A DNA stretch of 64,000 nt from Kriegella aquimaris (GTDB lineage Bacteria; Bacteroidota; Bacteroidia; Flavobacteriales; Flavobacteriaceae), in assembly GCF_900103215.1 (NCBI RefSeq), contig NZ_FNGV01000001.1:868001-932000 (forward strand), in the 5' to 3' direction. How positions within the stretch are numbered: the stretch's first letter is position 1; every line of letters starts with the position of its first letter. Below are positions 52,844 through 62,516 of the stretch, in pieces. Under the pieces are notes generated by a model. The model had not been told where the DNA came from, did not search any database, and saw only the letters and a list, made by a program, of their open reading frames with translations. Made by a program: the position numbers and the translations under genes.

Positions 52844-53689
52844 ATGCTTAAAACCCATTTCGTTGCCCTAATATTTACACTTGTGTTAAGTTCTTCAATT
52901 TGCTTTGCCCAAGAACAGGTTTTATATAAAAAAATCGATACTACCGCCCTCTTTTTAGAAGTCTATAAACCGCCTCATTTTGATGCGGCTAAAAAGTATC
53001 CCGCTTTGATCTTTTTCTTTGGCGGCGGCTGGAACGGCGGAAGCAGATCTCAATTTCTAGAACATGCCAAATATTTTTCAAAAAGGGGCCTAGTTTGCTT
53101 TCTCGCGGATTATCGAACCGCCAGCAAAAACAAAACTACGCCGTTTGTCGCCGTTGAAGACGCAAACTCCGCTATACGCTTTGTTCGAAAAAACGCTTCA
53201 AAGTTTGGCGTAGACGCTGATAAAATTATAGCTTCCGGGGGTTCCGCCGGTGGCCATCTTGCAGCCGCCACGGCGCTAACAACAGCGTATAATGCCACTA
53301 CGGATGACTTGTCCATCGATTGCATTCCGAATGCATTGGTACTATTTAATCCGGTTATTGACAATGGCCCTGGTGGTTATGGTTACGAAAGAATTGGAAG
53401 TGCCTATAAAAGCTTTTCACCACTCCATAATATCCAAAAAGGGGCGCCTCCAACCATTATTTTTTTAGGAACAAAAGATAATCTTATACCTGTAGCCACC
53501 GCCGTATATTACAAAACCGTAATGGAAAAAGTGGGCAGTATCTGTAAACTGGAATTATACGAGGGTCAGGGTCATGGGTTCTTCAATTATAAGAATAAGA
53601 CGTATTATGATAAAACGGTTCTCGCTGCAGATGCTTTTCTACAAGAACTTGGGTATTTGACCGATACCCCCAAAGTAAATATCAATTAA
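52844..53689 (+). CDS. secreted esterase/lipase of the BD-FAE/HSL type
   Basis: 281 residues with signal peptide LIFTLVLSSSICFAQ. Alpha/beta hydrolase: PALIFFFGGGWNGGS (oxyanion GGGW), VEDANSAIRFVRKNASKFGVDADKIIASGGSAGGHLAA (nucleophile Ser in GGSAGGH), IFLGTKDNLIPVATA (Asp) and YEGQGHGFFNY (His). The set matches feruloyl-esterase-like or carbohydrate esterase enzymes, often in polysaccharide utilisation, but a specific ester cannot be named. Not overlapping its neighbours. Confidence 0.9.
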   Translation: MLKTHFVALIFTLVLSSSICFAQEQVLYKKIDTTALFLEVYKPPHFDAAKKYPALIFFFGGGWNGGSRSQFLEHAKYFSKRGLVCFLADYRTASKNKTTPFVAVEDANSAIRFVRKNASKFGVDADKIIASGGSAGGHLAAATALTTAYNATTDDLSIDCIPNALVLFNPVIDNGPGGYGYERIGSAYKSFSPLHNIQKGAPPTIIFLGTKDNLIPVATAVYYKTVMEKVGSICKLELYEGQGHGFFNYKNKTYYDKTVLAADAFLQELGYLTDTPKVNIN

Positions 53690-53755
53690 CCGGTTTTGCT
53701 GAACTTTTGCTTGTAAGCATTAAGAATATTTGTTACTAAAAATTAGTTTGTCACC

Positions 53756-54364
53756 ATGATAGCCATTACAAAGTTTTTTTCAAACTTCCCGATGACCACT
53801 GAAACACTTGAACAAAAAAAACCTTGGGAAATCACTTCGGAAGTCAGAAACCTTGTTGAAAAAGCGATTGCCGAACTAGATGATAATTATGCTATCGACA
53901 ATGGTATCGCAGTACACAAAACGGCGATTATAGAGCCCGGGGTTACGTTAAAATCACCTGTCATCGTTAGCGAAAATTGTTTTATAGGTGCGAACGCATA
54001 TTTTAGGGAGGGAGTGTTTTTAGATAAGAACGTAAGAATAGGCCCTGGATGCGAAATAAAAAGTACTATCATCTGCTCGAACACTGCAATAGCCCACTTT
54101 AATTATATTGGAAATAGCATTATCGGACAAGACGTGAATTTTGAAGCGGGGGCAATCGCCGCAAATCATTATAATGAACGTAAATCAAAAGACATTCGCG
54201 TGAAATTCAAGGGAAAAATCATTAATACCGGTGTATCAAAATTTGGTGCTTTAGTAGGAGATGGTTCTAAAATAGGTGCGAATGCCGTTTTATCTCCCGG
54301 CACCTTACTCGAAAAAAATACCACAGTGAAAAGACTTGAATTAGTCGAACAGGCTAAAGAGTAA
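53756..54364 (+). CDS. left-handed beta-helix (hexapeptide repeat) protein
   Basis: 202 residues (ATG 53792 could also be the start, removing 12 residues). Hexapeptide repeats fill about 45-185: AIIEPGVTLKSPVIVSENCFIGANAYFREGVFLDKNVRIGPGCEIKSTIICSNTAIAHFNYIGNSIIGQDVNFEAGAIAANHYNER, then LVGDGSKIGANAVLSPGTLL. It resembles the acyltransferase domain of GlmU-type or LpxA-type proteins without a nucleotidyltransferase domain. Probably a cytoplasmic trimeric acyltransferase; the acceptor is unknown. Confidence 0.8.
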   Translation: MIAITKFFSNFPMTTETLEQKKPWEITSEVRNLVEKAIAELDDNYAIDNGIAVHKTAIIEPGVTLKSPVIVSENCFIGANAYFREGVFLDKNVRIGPGCEIKSTIICSNTAIAHFNYIGNSIIGQDVNFEAGAIAANHYNERKSKDIRVKFKGKIINTGVSKFGALVGDGSKIGANAVLSPGTLLEKNTTVKRLELVEQAKE

Positions 54365-54574
54365 TTATATTTCGCAAGAAAACTTCACTCTCTTTTGATT
54401 ACATTTTTCATATTCATTTTACCAAAGCCTATAAAAATAGTACATTAGACACTTGAATTCTGCCAAGAACCCGTCAGCTATGGGACTTGGCCTGATTTGT
54501 AAATCAGTGAACATACTAATACTTAGAACGTTCACTTTTTCTAAGATAATTATTAAACGTAAAATTGAAAACCT

Positions 54575-55918
54575 ATGGAGAACCATAATGCCGATCGAAG
54601 GAGTTTTGTTAAAAAGAGTAGTTTAGGATTATTAGGAGTTGCCTTGGCACCTTCCTTTATTGGTAAAATGGGCGCTAACGGTCGCTTACGAACCGCACAT
54701 ATTGGTGTAGCTGGTATGGGCATGGCAGACCTTAAGTCAATTTCTTCTCATGAACTGGTCGATGTTGTAGCGCTTTGCGATGTCGATTCGAACAATTTGG
54801 CCGCCGCAAAAAAATTGCACCCAAATGCAAAAGGTTTTGCCGATTATAGAAAACTTTTCGAAGAGATGGGCGATGATATCGATGCCGTTATCGTATCGAC
54901 TCCCGACCATACCCATGCGCCTGCTTCGATGATGGCCATGAATATGAACAAACCGGTATACTGCCAAAAGCCGCTTACGCACCACGTTTCAGAAGCTAGA
55001 GCAATGCGGAAGTTGGCCGAACAAAAAAACTTGGTTACCCAAATGGGAATTCAAGTTCATTCCTTTTATGATTACAAGCTGGCCACCTTATTGATCCAAT
55101 CTGGCATTATAGGAAAAGTCAACTGCGTACGGGCTTGGTCACCAAAAAACTGGGGATATGATGGGCCGATTCCTGAAGGTAGCGATCCTGTACCGGAAAC
55201 TCTTGACTGGAATCTTTGGCAGGGAACTGCAGCGGAAAGACCTTATAAAGATGGATATTACCACCCTGCAAATTGGAGAAAGCTTGTTGATTACGGTTGT
55301 GGTACTCTTGGCGACATGGGCGTGCATATTTTCGACACACCTTATAACGCCTTACAATTGGATGTTCCGAGAACTATCAAAAACAAATGTAGAAAACCCA
55401 ATGGGTTCGGTTTTCCGGAGCATAATACGGTAACATACGAATTTCCTCAAACCCCATACACCACCGAAACCCTAAAATGGGTATGGTATGATGGGAAAGG
55501 AGCCCCAAAAAAGCACAAAGACCTAAAATTGCCAAATAAAGAGAAACTACCCTTGCAAGGAGCTATGTTTATGGGAGAAAAAGGCAGATTGCTATTACCG
55601 CATTTCCAAGAACTCCCTAAGCTAATCGTAGACGGGGAATACAAGGAAATGGATATCGAATCATTTAATCTGGGAGCCCCGGTTAGGGATTATGATTCCG
55701 AAGGTAAAAAACACTACCATCAATTTGTAGATGCATGTTTGGGTAAAGATGAATGTAGTGCACCATTTTCATATGCGGCCAAATTGACGGAAACCATCCT
55801 ATTGGGTGTTATAGCTGGTCGTTTTCCGAACAAAACCTTGCATTGGGACAATAACACGGCTCAGTTCGCCGAGACCGAGGCGAATACATTTTTAGATTCG
55901 ACATACCGTAAATTTTAA
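54575..55918 (+). CDS. Tat-exported Gfo/Idh/MocA oxidoreductase, second copy
   Basis: 447 residues. Tat signal DRRSFVKKSSLGLLGVALAPSFIG, Rossmann domain with LRTAHIGVAGMGMADLKSISSHELVDVVALCDVDSN (GVAGMG loop), DAVIVSTPDHTHAPASMMAMNMNKPVYCQKPLTHHVSEAR (catalytic Lys in EKP-like QKP) and GCGTLGDMGVHIFDTPYNAL. The long C-terminal domain (about 280-430) is typical for the GH109-like or scyllo-inositol/galactosaminidase-type oxidoreductases. It is clearly a different subfamily from the 49,571 gene. Confidence 0.9.
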   Translation: MENHNADRRSFVKKSSLGLLGVALAPSFIGKMGANGRLRTAHIGVAGMGMADLKSISSHELVDVVALCDVDSNNLAAAKKLHPNAKGFADYRKLFEEMGDDIDAVIVSTPDHTHAPASMMAMNMNKPVYCQKPLTHHVSEARAMRKLAEQKNLVTQMGIQVHSFYDYKLATLLIQSGIIGKVNCVRAWSPKNWGYDGPIPEGSDPVPETLDWNLWQGTAAERPYKDGYYHPANWRKLVDYGCGTLGDMGVHIFDTPYNALQLDVPRTIKNKCRKPNGFGFPEHNTVTYEFPQTPYTTETLKWVWYDGKGAPKKHKDLKLPNKEKLPLQGAMFMGEKGRLLLPHFQELPKLIVDGEYKEMDIESFNLGAPVRDYDSEGKKHYHQFVDACLGKDECSAPFSYAAKLTETILLGVIAGRFPNKTLHWDNNTAQFAETEANTFLDSTYRKF

Positions 55919-56167
55919 ATAGGGAGCACAGGGTTCTTTTCCTATATGACAAGGTTTTCACAAACTATTTAAACATTCGGATTATTTCCTGATTTTAAAT
56001 AAATTAGGCTAAAAAAAAGAATAGCAGGGTCTATGTTTCAGACACTGTTTTTTTTATAAATTCAATTTAGTTTACCCGATATCGAAATCTATAGTTTTTA
56101 AACCCTATAACCCCAACTGCAATCCATAAAACAAATTCATTACATTTATCCCACCAAAACCAAATAG

Positions 56168-56986
56168 ATGTCAACTGCTAAAAAAGAATACAAGAGAGTC
56201 ACAGTCAAATCGTTAGTGGATATGAAAAAGAACGGGGAGAAAATCTCAATGCTCACCGCTTACGATTATTCCATGGCCAAAATTGTTGATGCTGCCAATG
56301 TCGATGTAATTCTTGTTGGCGATTCTGCGAGCAACGTAATGGCGGGGCATGAGACTACACTACCAATCACCTTAGATCAAATGATTTATCATGCATCCTC
56401 GGTCATACGCGCCGTCGAACGTGCTTTGGTCGTTGTCGATATTCCTTTTGGTAGTTACCAGAGTGACCCCAAAGAGGCCCTACGCTCAGCAATTCGTATC
56501 ATGAAAGAAAGTGGTGCCCATGCGGTAAAATTGGAAGGCGGCATAGAAATCAAAGAATCGGTGAAGCGTATATTAAATGCCGGCATACCCGTTATGGGCC
56601 ATTTAGGTCTTACCCCACAGTCGATTTATAAATTTGGCACGTACACCGTTCGCGCCAAGGAAGACCAAGAAGCGGACAAATTATTGGAAGACGCCAAATT
56701 ATTGGAAAAATTGGGCTGTTTTGCAATTGTACTCGAAAAAATTCCTGCAACTTTGACCAAAAAGGTATCTGAGAGCATTTCGATACCGACAATTGGTATC
56801 GGGGCCGGTAAACATGCCGACGGGCAAGTACTGGTCATTCACGATCTCTTGGGCATGACGCACGAGTTCAATCCCCGATTTTTACGGCGATATATGAACC
56901 TTTACGAAGAAATGGGGCAGGCCATATCACATTACGTTACCGATGTAAAAAGTCGGGACTTCCCTAGTGACGAAGAACAATATTAA
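56168..56986 (+). CDS. panB: 3-methyl-2-oxobutanoate hydroxymethyltransferase
   Basis: 272 residues, normal size. PanB adds a hydroxymethyl group from methylene-tetrahydrofolate to ketoisovalerate, the first pantothenate step. Motifs: [97 protein letters not shown]. The 3-prime end overlaps lspA by 20 bases. Confidence 0.97.
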   Translation: MSTAKKEYKRVTVKSLVDMKKNGEKISMLTAYDYSMAKIVDAANVDVILVGDSASNVMAGHETTLPITLDQMIYHASSVIRAVERALVVVDIPFGSYQSDPKEALRSAIRIMKESGAHAVKLEGGIEIKESVKRILNAGIPVMGHLGLTPQSIYKFGTYTVRAKEDQEADKLLEDAKLLEKLGCFAIVLEKIPATLTKKVSESISIPTIGIGAGKHADGQVLVIHDLLGMTHEFNPRFLRRYMNLYEEMGQAISHYVTDVKSRDFPSDEEQY

Positions 56987-57509
56987 AGCAAGGGATTTGT
57001 CCGTGAAAAACAGTCCACATAAGAATACAATCACAAAACTCGGCATCGTGGTATTAGTGCTGTTGAACATCGGTTGTGACCAATTGACCAAAGATGTTGT
57101 TCGAAATACCATAGCACCTATGGAGTACGTCGCTTTTCTGAACGATCGCTTTATTCTTACAAATGTGGAAAATACAGGGGCTATGCTCGGGTTCGGAGCG
57201 AACCTCCCTCCTATTTTTAAAAGAATACTATTACAAGGGCTTCCAATTTTTGTGCTGCTTGTCCTTTTGTTTCGGGTATTAAAAAAACCGAATTTGGACA
57301 GATGGCTAACCTTAGCATTTGCTTTTGTAATCGGTGGGGGTATCGGCAACCTAATAGATCGAGTAGCCTATGGTTCGGTCACCGATTTTTTCCAAATCAA
57401 ATGGGGTGTTTTGAGAACCGGTATTTTCAATATGGCCGATGTTTCGGTAAGCATAGGAATACTTCTTATTATTGTTGTGAGCTTGCGACAGAAAAAATTG
57501 GCATTATAA
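56967..57509 (+). CDS. lspA: lipoprotein signal peptidase
   Basis: 180 residues if ATG 56967 is used; a GTG at 57003 would remove 12 residues and the overlap with panB. LspA removes lipoprotein signal peptides at the lipobox. Four membrane helices. Motifs: [14 protein letters not shown] (Asp), [42 protein letters not shown] and [14 protein letters not shown] (catalytic Asp pair in NLIDR and MADV). Stop and next ATG share one base. Confidence 0.95.
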   Translation: MTKNNIKARDLSVKNSPHKNTITKLGIVVLVLLNIGCDQLTKDVVRNTIAPMEYVAFLNDRFILTNVENTGAMLGFGANLPPIFKRILLQGLPIFVLLVLLFRVLKKPNLDRWLTLAFAFVIGGGIGNLIDRVAYGSVTDFFQIKWGVLRTGIFNMADVSVSIGILLIIVVSLRQKKLAL

Positions 57510-58207
57510 TGGCCTCCAAAATCATCTCAACCCCGCAGAACCTCCAAATTATTTATGAGGACAACCATCTCATTGCGATCAACAAGCGGCCCGGTGACAT
57601 TGTTCAAGGCGATAAAACCGGGGATACGCCTTTAAGCGAAGTGGTTAAGGCCTATATCAAGAAGAAATACAACAAACCGGGAAATGTATATCTGGGCGTA
57701 GCCCATCGATTAGATAGGCCTACCTCAGGTCTGGTCGTATTTGCCAAAACCTCGAAAGCGCTTCCCCGTCTTAACAAACTATTTGCCGATAAGGAAGCTA
57801 AAAAAACATATTGGGCCGTCGTCAAGAAAAAACCGGAAAAAGAAAGTGCAACATTGGTGCATTGGTTAAAGCGAAATACAAAGCAAAATAAGTCATACGC
57901 GCACCACGAACAGGTTTCAGAAAGTAAGCAAGCCATTTTAGACTACACGATTATAAAAAAGCTCGATAATTATTTTTTGTTGGAAATCAATTTACAAACA
58001 GGTCGCCACCATCAAATCAGAGCACAATTAAACGCTATAGGCTGCCCCATTAAGGGAGACCTTAAATATGGCTTTGATCGGAGCAACAAAGATGGAAGCA
58101 TTCATTTACATGCCAGAAGCCTATCATTTGTGCATCCCGTAAAAAAAGAACTACTGCAATTATTGGCCCCTCCACCCGACGATCAGATCTGGAACGCTTG
58201 TTGCTAG
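57509..58207 (+). CDS. RluA-family pseudouridine synthase
   Basis: 232 residues from ATG 57509, which overlaps the lspA stop. It isomerises uridine in rRNA or tRNA. The catalytic Asp lies in VAHRLDRPTSGLVVFAKT; other signs are IIYEDNHLIAINKRPGDIVQ, KKTYWAVVKKKPE, LEINLQTGRHHQIRAQLNAIGCPIKGDLKYG and LHARSLSFVHPV. No S4 domain, so it is a short RluA type. The last gene of the panB-lspA unit; the target base cannot be told. Confidence 0.95.
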   Translation: MASKIISTPQNLQIIYEDNHLIAINKRPGDIVQGDKTGDTPLSEVVKAYIKKKYNKPGNVYLGVAHRLDRPTSGLVVFAKTSKALPRLNKLFADKEAKKTYWAVVKKKPEKESATLVHWLKRNTKQNKSYAHHEQVSESKQAILDYTIIKKLDNYFLLEINLQTGRHHQIRAQLNAIGCPIKGDLKYGFDRSNKDGSIHLHARSLSFVHPVKKELLQLLAPPPDDQIWNACC

Positions 58208-58245
58208 TTTTTAGTTACATTTAGTAACTTAAACGAAACACTACC

Positions 58246-58776
58246 ATGATTAAAAGAACATTATTCCTGCTTGGCTGCCTAATTCTTGCCTCTTGCGGAA
58301 GTTACAATTCGATAGACAACTTTTACGACGCCCACAAAAACGATAATCAAGTAACGGCTGTTCGGGTGCCCCGATTCATGTTAACGCTGCTTAGTGGCAT
58401 TTCCCCAGAAATGCAATCACTTATCGGAAACACCAAAGATTTGCGCTACATGCAATTCCCAAGCACCACTCCTGCCCGCACAGATTTTTTGAACAAACAA
58501 ATGAATGGCATCACTGGTAGTTCATTCATTGAAGTATATCGTAAAAATGATGATTTAAAGCGAAACGTGGTGTCTATTCGTGAAAAGCGAAATGCGGTCA
58601 AAGAAATATTGATTTATAACAACAATAATATGAATGGTTCTTTTCTCTATTTCAATGGAAATTTCGACCCTGTAAAAGTGCGGGAAATGGCCCGAAGCGA
58701 AGAATTTCAGAAGTTAGGTGACGGACTCATTAACCAGTACAATATGGCCCCCTCATCCGAAAAAAAAGAGTTATAA
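58246..58776 (+). CDS. DUF4252 lipoprotein
   Basis: 176 residues. The signal LFLLGCLILASC ends in a lipobox with Cys17. The body (YNSIDNFYDAHKNDNQVTAVRVPRFMLTLLSG, FIEVYRKNDDLKRNVVSIREKRNAVKEILIYNNNNMNGSFLYFNGNFDPVKVREM) looks like the DUF4252 family, which in Bacteroidota often sits near sigma/anti-sigma pairs. None is present here. Function unknown. Confidence 0.7.
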   Translation: MIKRTLFLLGCLILASCGSYNSIDNFYDAHKNDNQVTAVRVPRFMLTLLSGISPEMQSLIGNTKDLRYMQFPSTTPARTDFLNKQMNGITGSSFIEVYRKNDDLKRNVVSIREKRNAVKEILIYNNNNMNGSFLYFNGNFDPVKVREMARSEEFQKLGDGLINQYNMAPSSEKKEL

Positions 58777-58781
58777 AAGAT

Positions 58782-59642
58782 TTATTTGTATGACCTGAAA
58801 CTTTCAATGACCACGGAAGTCAAAATTAAGATACCTCCAAAAATTGTGGTCCAAGACGGAATTTCAGATAAGAATAAAGCGCCTATCAAAATACCATAGA
58901 CGGGCTGCACACTACTAAGTATACTTACCGTAGTGACCGAAAAATGTTTAAAGCAATTCAAGAACAGGGTGTGGCCAATAGCAGTGGTTATCAAACCCAG
59001 AGCTACCAAACCGTGCCACTGTGAAATTATAAGTTCTAAATCCGTAAAGAAAAGAGCCGGAAACAATAAAAGTCCGGCAATGGCCGACTGATAACACATC
59101 AACATTGACCCATTATACGTACTCACCTTGGTCTTCAATATAATATTGCGCAGCGCGTAGGCAAGGGCCGACAAAAGGCCAACCAAGACCGCTAGGGTAT
59201 ATGAGCTCTCCATATTGAAATCCGGAGCCAAAAAATAAATTCCGCAGAGCACCAAAAAGCCTAAAAACCAATGAATCATTTGCAATTTGGTCTTTAGCAT
59301 CAACGGCTCCAAAAAGGATGTAATAACAGGATAGGTAAACAAAGCAAGCATACCAATAGCCACGTTTGACCATTTAAGGGCATAGAAATAGAGTAACCAG
59401 TGCAATGCAATTAAAACTCCGCTCAATATAATAGGGAGTCTATCTTTACTTGCTACTTTTAAAGATATACCCTTCCATTTGCAATAGAGAAATAAGAAAA
59501 AAAAGGCTAAAATCGCACGAATTGCGATGATAACGGGTACGGGTAAATCAACATAGCGCCCCAAAGCACCCGAGGTGCTTATGAATACCATGGCAATGTT
59601 CAGTTCCAGTAAATAGGAGAGATGACCTTTAGAATTTTTCAA
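58782..59642 (-). CDS. EamA/DMT-family transporter
   Basis: 286 residues in ten membrane helices, two EamA repeats (NIAMVFISTSGALGRYVDLPVPVIIAIRAILAFFFLFLYCKW and ALAYALRNIILKTKVSTYNGSMLMCYQSAIAGLLLFPAL). Drug/metabolite transporters of this group export amino acids, sugars or other small molecules; the substrate is not predictable. Its ATG lies 9 bases after the stop of the upstream gene (59652-61196), so the two are probably co-transcribed; its 3-prime end faces the DUF4252 gene. Confidence 0.9.
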   Translation of the reverse strand: MKNSKGHLSYLLELNIAMVFISTSGALGRYVDLPVPVIIAIRAILAFFFLFLYCKWKGISLKVASKDRLPIILSGVLIALHWLLYFYALKWSNVAIGMLALFTYPVITSFLEPLMLKTKLQMIHWFLGFLVLCGIYFLAPDFNMESSYTLAVLVGLLSALAYALRNIILKTKVSTYNGSMLMCYQSAIAGLLLFPALFFTDLELIISQWHGLVALGLITTAIGHTLFLNCFKHFSVTTVSILSSVQPVYGILIGALFLSEIPSWTTIFGGILILTSVVIESFRSYK

Positions 59643-59651
59643 GAAGTTCGT

Positions 59652-61196
59652 TTATCGTGTAACGGCCATGGCCTTTTCGCGTATAATCTGTGCAACGGGT
59701 TTATCTTGTAAGTGACTTTCAAGCCATGAAATTATATCCAAGTACAGAAATGCCCTTTTTTCATACGGATGATGCTCATATTTTTTGAGTTCGGTATAAA
59801 GCTTCTGAAATTCGCCTCGCAATTCGTGAGGGTAGATATTTGCCAAGTTTCTTAAGAATTTGATCATCTCTTTCTGAACGGCATGCAAATCGTTCATTTT
59901 CAGTAAAAACTTGTAAGTGCTCTTCAGTTGCACTTCCAAATGGTAATCCATACCAGCTTCGTAATGTGCGACCAAGCTTAGAACGCGCGCAAAACACATC
60001 AGGTCTTCGCGCATTTTTAGGTTCCTGTTGTTAATGATTCGCTTTAGGTATTGTATGCATGTTTTGTTGTCACCAATACCAAAATAAAGACAGGCGATCT
60101 TATAATATAACAGCATTACATGATGGGCATCGATCCTATCTTTATGTTTATTGATGCCATATTCGATTATCTTGACCAGGTACAAGCCCTTTTCGAAAGT
60201 TCCTTCAAGAAAATGAAGGTTCAGTTTATTGGCATTCATATATAGAAAAGAAAGCGAGGCAATATTGTCGTTCTTAGGAAAATCTTTGCTCTCTACCATC
60301 TGCTCGAAGTCATCTAATGTTTGCTTGAACTGAGAACTATATCTAACATAAAGCAAGGACTCTAACAAATAATGATTCCCCTTCAAAAAGAATACAGGAT
60401 TCAGGTAAATCATCTCTTTATGGCTATAGAACAAATCGACCCATTTGCTAGCGTACTTATAGCTCGATAGAAAATCCTGTACTAAAAAACTATACCATAA
60501 ATGAGCCTTATAGAGCCATAATTTTTCACGGAACCCTAAATCGTCAATATTATATTTGGGAAGATGCCTCTCAAAATAAAGTTTTACCTTCTTATAATCC
60601 TCATCACTGCGCACATAACCCACTTTTAGCATCATCCCATATAGTTGCAACGAAATATTCGACAACTTGCTGGTCATAACATTCTGCGCCGAAAGTTCTT
60701 TTGCTTGAATTGCCAATTCATCGGCCCTATCAGGAATACTTCTGGTTATGTATTGGGTTTCAATAATTTTTTCGAGCTCTACAATCTCATAAGCAATGTT
60801 TTTCTCTTCATTCTCGATAGCGGTAGACTTCACCTTGTCTAAAATCTTTAGGCTCTGTCTGTAGAGGCCTTTTTGATATAAGATGGTGGCAAAATCGAGC
60901 TGTTCCCTAATTTGAACTCGTATATTCTGATTTACGGGATTCAATCTTAGACTTACCAAAATCTGTTTGTACAAGTGTGCCTTTAAATTTGACAATTGTG
61001 CTTTCTTCACAATGCCACTTGCCAAAATAAGCTTTTCGTCATAAGTCCTTATTTTATCCAATAGATTAAACAAGCCTAAAAATTTAGCATCTGCATTCAC
61101 TCCCAACCTTCCTACATAAAGCTTGAACTGTCGCTTCTCAGATTTAGAAAGCGATTTTACCAGTACAAACAATGCGTCTCTATGACCATTTGTCAT
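59652..61196 (-). CDS. helical-repeat protein, unknown function
   Basis: 514 residues, no signal peptide or membrane segment, soluble and helical throughout. It starts GHRDALFVLVKSLSKSEKRQFKLYVGRLG; repeated helix pairs such as YQKGLYRQSLKILDKVKSTAIENEEKNIAYEIVELEKII and YKIACLYFGIGDNKTCIQYLKRIIN fit degenerate TPR units. I know no function; it looks like a Flavobacteriaceae-conserved gene. It is divergent from leuA across about 150 bases and is followed on the same strand by the EamA transporter. Confidence 0.75.
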   Translation of the reverse strand: MTNGHRDALFVLVKSLSKSEKRQFKLYVGRLGVNADAKFLGLFNLLDKIRTYDEKLILASGIVKKAQLSNLKAHLYKQILVSLRLNPVNQNIRVQIREQLDFATILYQKGLYRQSLKILDKVKSTAIENEEKNIAYEIVELEKIIETQYITRSIPDRADELAIQAKELSAQNVMTSKLSNISLQLYGMMLKVGYVRSDEDYKKVKLYFERHLPKYNIDDLGFREKLWLYKAHLWYSFLVQDFLSSYKYASKWVDLFYSHKEMIYLNPVFFLKGNHYLLESLLYVRYSSQFKQTLDDFEQMVESKDFPKNDNIASLSFLYMNANKLNLHFLEGTFEKGLYLVKIIEYGINKHKDRIDAHHVMLLYYKIACLYFGIGDNKTCIQYLKRIINNRNLKMREDLMCFARVLSLVAHYEAGMDYHLEVQLKSTYKFLLKMNDLHAVQKEMIKFLRNLANIYPHELRGEFQKLYTELKKYEHHPYEKRAFLYLDIISWLESHLQDKPVAQIIREKAMAVTR

Positions 61197-61343
61197 CGTA
61201 AAAAATATAGTTTAAATGTTTGTATATCAATAGTTTACACTATCAAAAAAGTATGTCAACGTTGTAAATACAACTGTATGTCTTAGTTCGTTCGCGGTAT
61301 TGGCCATATATTCGTATAGGCTAGCTAAAACTACGTAAATATA

Positions 61344-62516
61344 ATGAGTAAAGATAAGGTACAAATTTTTGACACTACATTGAGAGATGGCGAACAGGTT
61401 CCAGGCTGTAAGTTGGATACCAAACAGAAATTGGTCATTGCAGAACGTCTCGACAATTTAGGAGTTGATGTAATAGAAGCGGGCTTCCCGGTATCTAGTC
61501 CAGGTGATTTTAAATCGGTGGAGGAGATTTCGAAGATTGTCAAGAACGCTACGGTCTGTGGATTGACACGTGCAGTAAGAAAAGACATAGAGGTGGCCGC
61601 TGCGGCCCTGAAATATGCAAAAATACCTAGAATACATACAGGAATCGGTACTTCCGATTCCCACATCCTTCATAAATTCAAGTCTGATAGAAATGCGATA
61701 ATCGAAAGGGCCATTGATGCCGTGAGTTACGCAAAGACCTTTGTGGAAGATGTAGAATTCTATGCCGAGGATGCCGGACGAACAGATAATGAATTTTTGG
61801 CCCGGGTCTGTGAAGCCGTGATAAAAGCAGGCGCGACAGTTTTGAATATTCCCGACACCACGGGTTATTGTCTTCCTGATGAATACGGTGCGAAAATAAA
61901 GTACCTGAAAGAGAATGTTAAAGGTATTCACAAAGCTATACTCTCATGTCATTGCCATAATGACCTTGGCCTGGCCACGGCAAATTCAATTGCGGGTGTA
62001 ATTAACGGTGCGAGACAGATAGAATGTACCATAAATGGTATTGGAGAGCGTGCAGGAAACACGTCATTGGAAGAGGTTGTGATGATTTTACGCCAACACC
62101 CCAATTTAAACCTTGATACAAATATCAACAGCAAATTGCTGTATAGTACAAGCCAAATGGTCTCGCAAAAAATGGGTATGATGGTACAACCCAATAAGGC
62201 TATTGTTGGTGCTAACGCTTTTGCCCATAGCTCTGGTATACATCAAGATGGGGTTATCAAAAACAGGGAAACCTATGAAATAATAGACCCTGAAGATGTG
62301 GGTGTTAACGAATCCTCAATTGTGCTTACGGCACGGAGCGGAAGAGCTGCGTTGGCCTACCGTGCTAAAAAAGTAGGTTACGAACTTACCAAGGTACAAT
62401 TGGATGATGTTTATAAGGAATTTCTAAAATTTGCCGATCGTAAAAAAGAAGTTTTAGATGACGATATTCACGAAATTATCGTAGCAAGCAATTTAAACAT
62501 AGAAAGTCTTACTTAG
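61344..62516 (+). CDS. leuA: 2-isopropylmalate synthase, short form
   Basis: 390 residues. First enzyme of leucine synthesis, joining ketoisovalerate and acetyl-CoA. Motifs: [16 protein letters not shown] (metal Asp), [56 protein letters not shown] (metal His pair), and [12 protein letters not shown]. It ends at about 390, without the roughly 120-residue C-terminal regulatory domain of longer LeuA, so leucine feedback as in E. coli may be absent. The next gene starts immediately after the stop. Confidence 0.92.
   Translation: MSKDKVQIFDTTLRDGEQVPGCKLDTKQKLVIAERLDNLGVDVIEAGFPVSSPGDFKSVEEISKIVKNATVCGLTRAVRKDIEVAAAALKYAKIPRIHTGIGTSDSHILHKFKSDRNAIIERAIDAVSYAKTFVEDVEFYAEDAGRTDNEFLARVCEAVIKAGATVLNIPDTTGYCLPDEYGAKIKYLKENVKGIHKAILSCHCHNDLGLATANSIAGVINGARQIECTINGIGERAGNTSLEEVVMILRQHPNLNLDTNINSKLLYSTSQMVSQKMGMMVQPNKAIVGANAFAHSSGIHQDGVIKNRETYEIIDPEDVGVNESSIVLTARSGRAALAYRAKKVGYELTKVQLDDVYKEFLKFADRKKEVLDDDIHEIIVASNLNIESLT

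Noticed and set aside
57302-57508. N-terminal extension of the RluA-family gene inside lspA
   Set aside because: The extra sequence is the shifted frame of lspA; ATG 57509 overlaps the lspA stop in the usual coupled manner.
61344-62516. leuA as a truncated gene
   Set aside because: The catalytic barrel is complete, the stop is followed directly by leuB, and short LeuA forms are known, so this is not a frameshift remnant.
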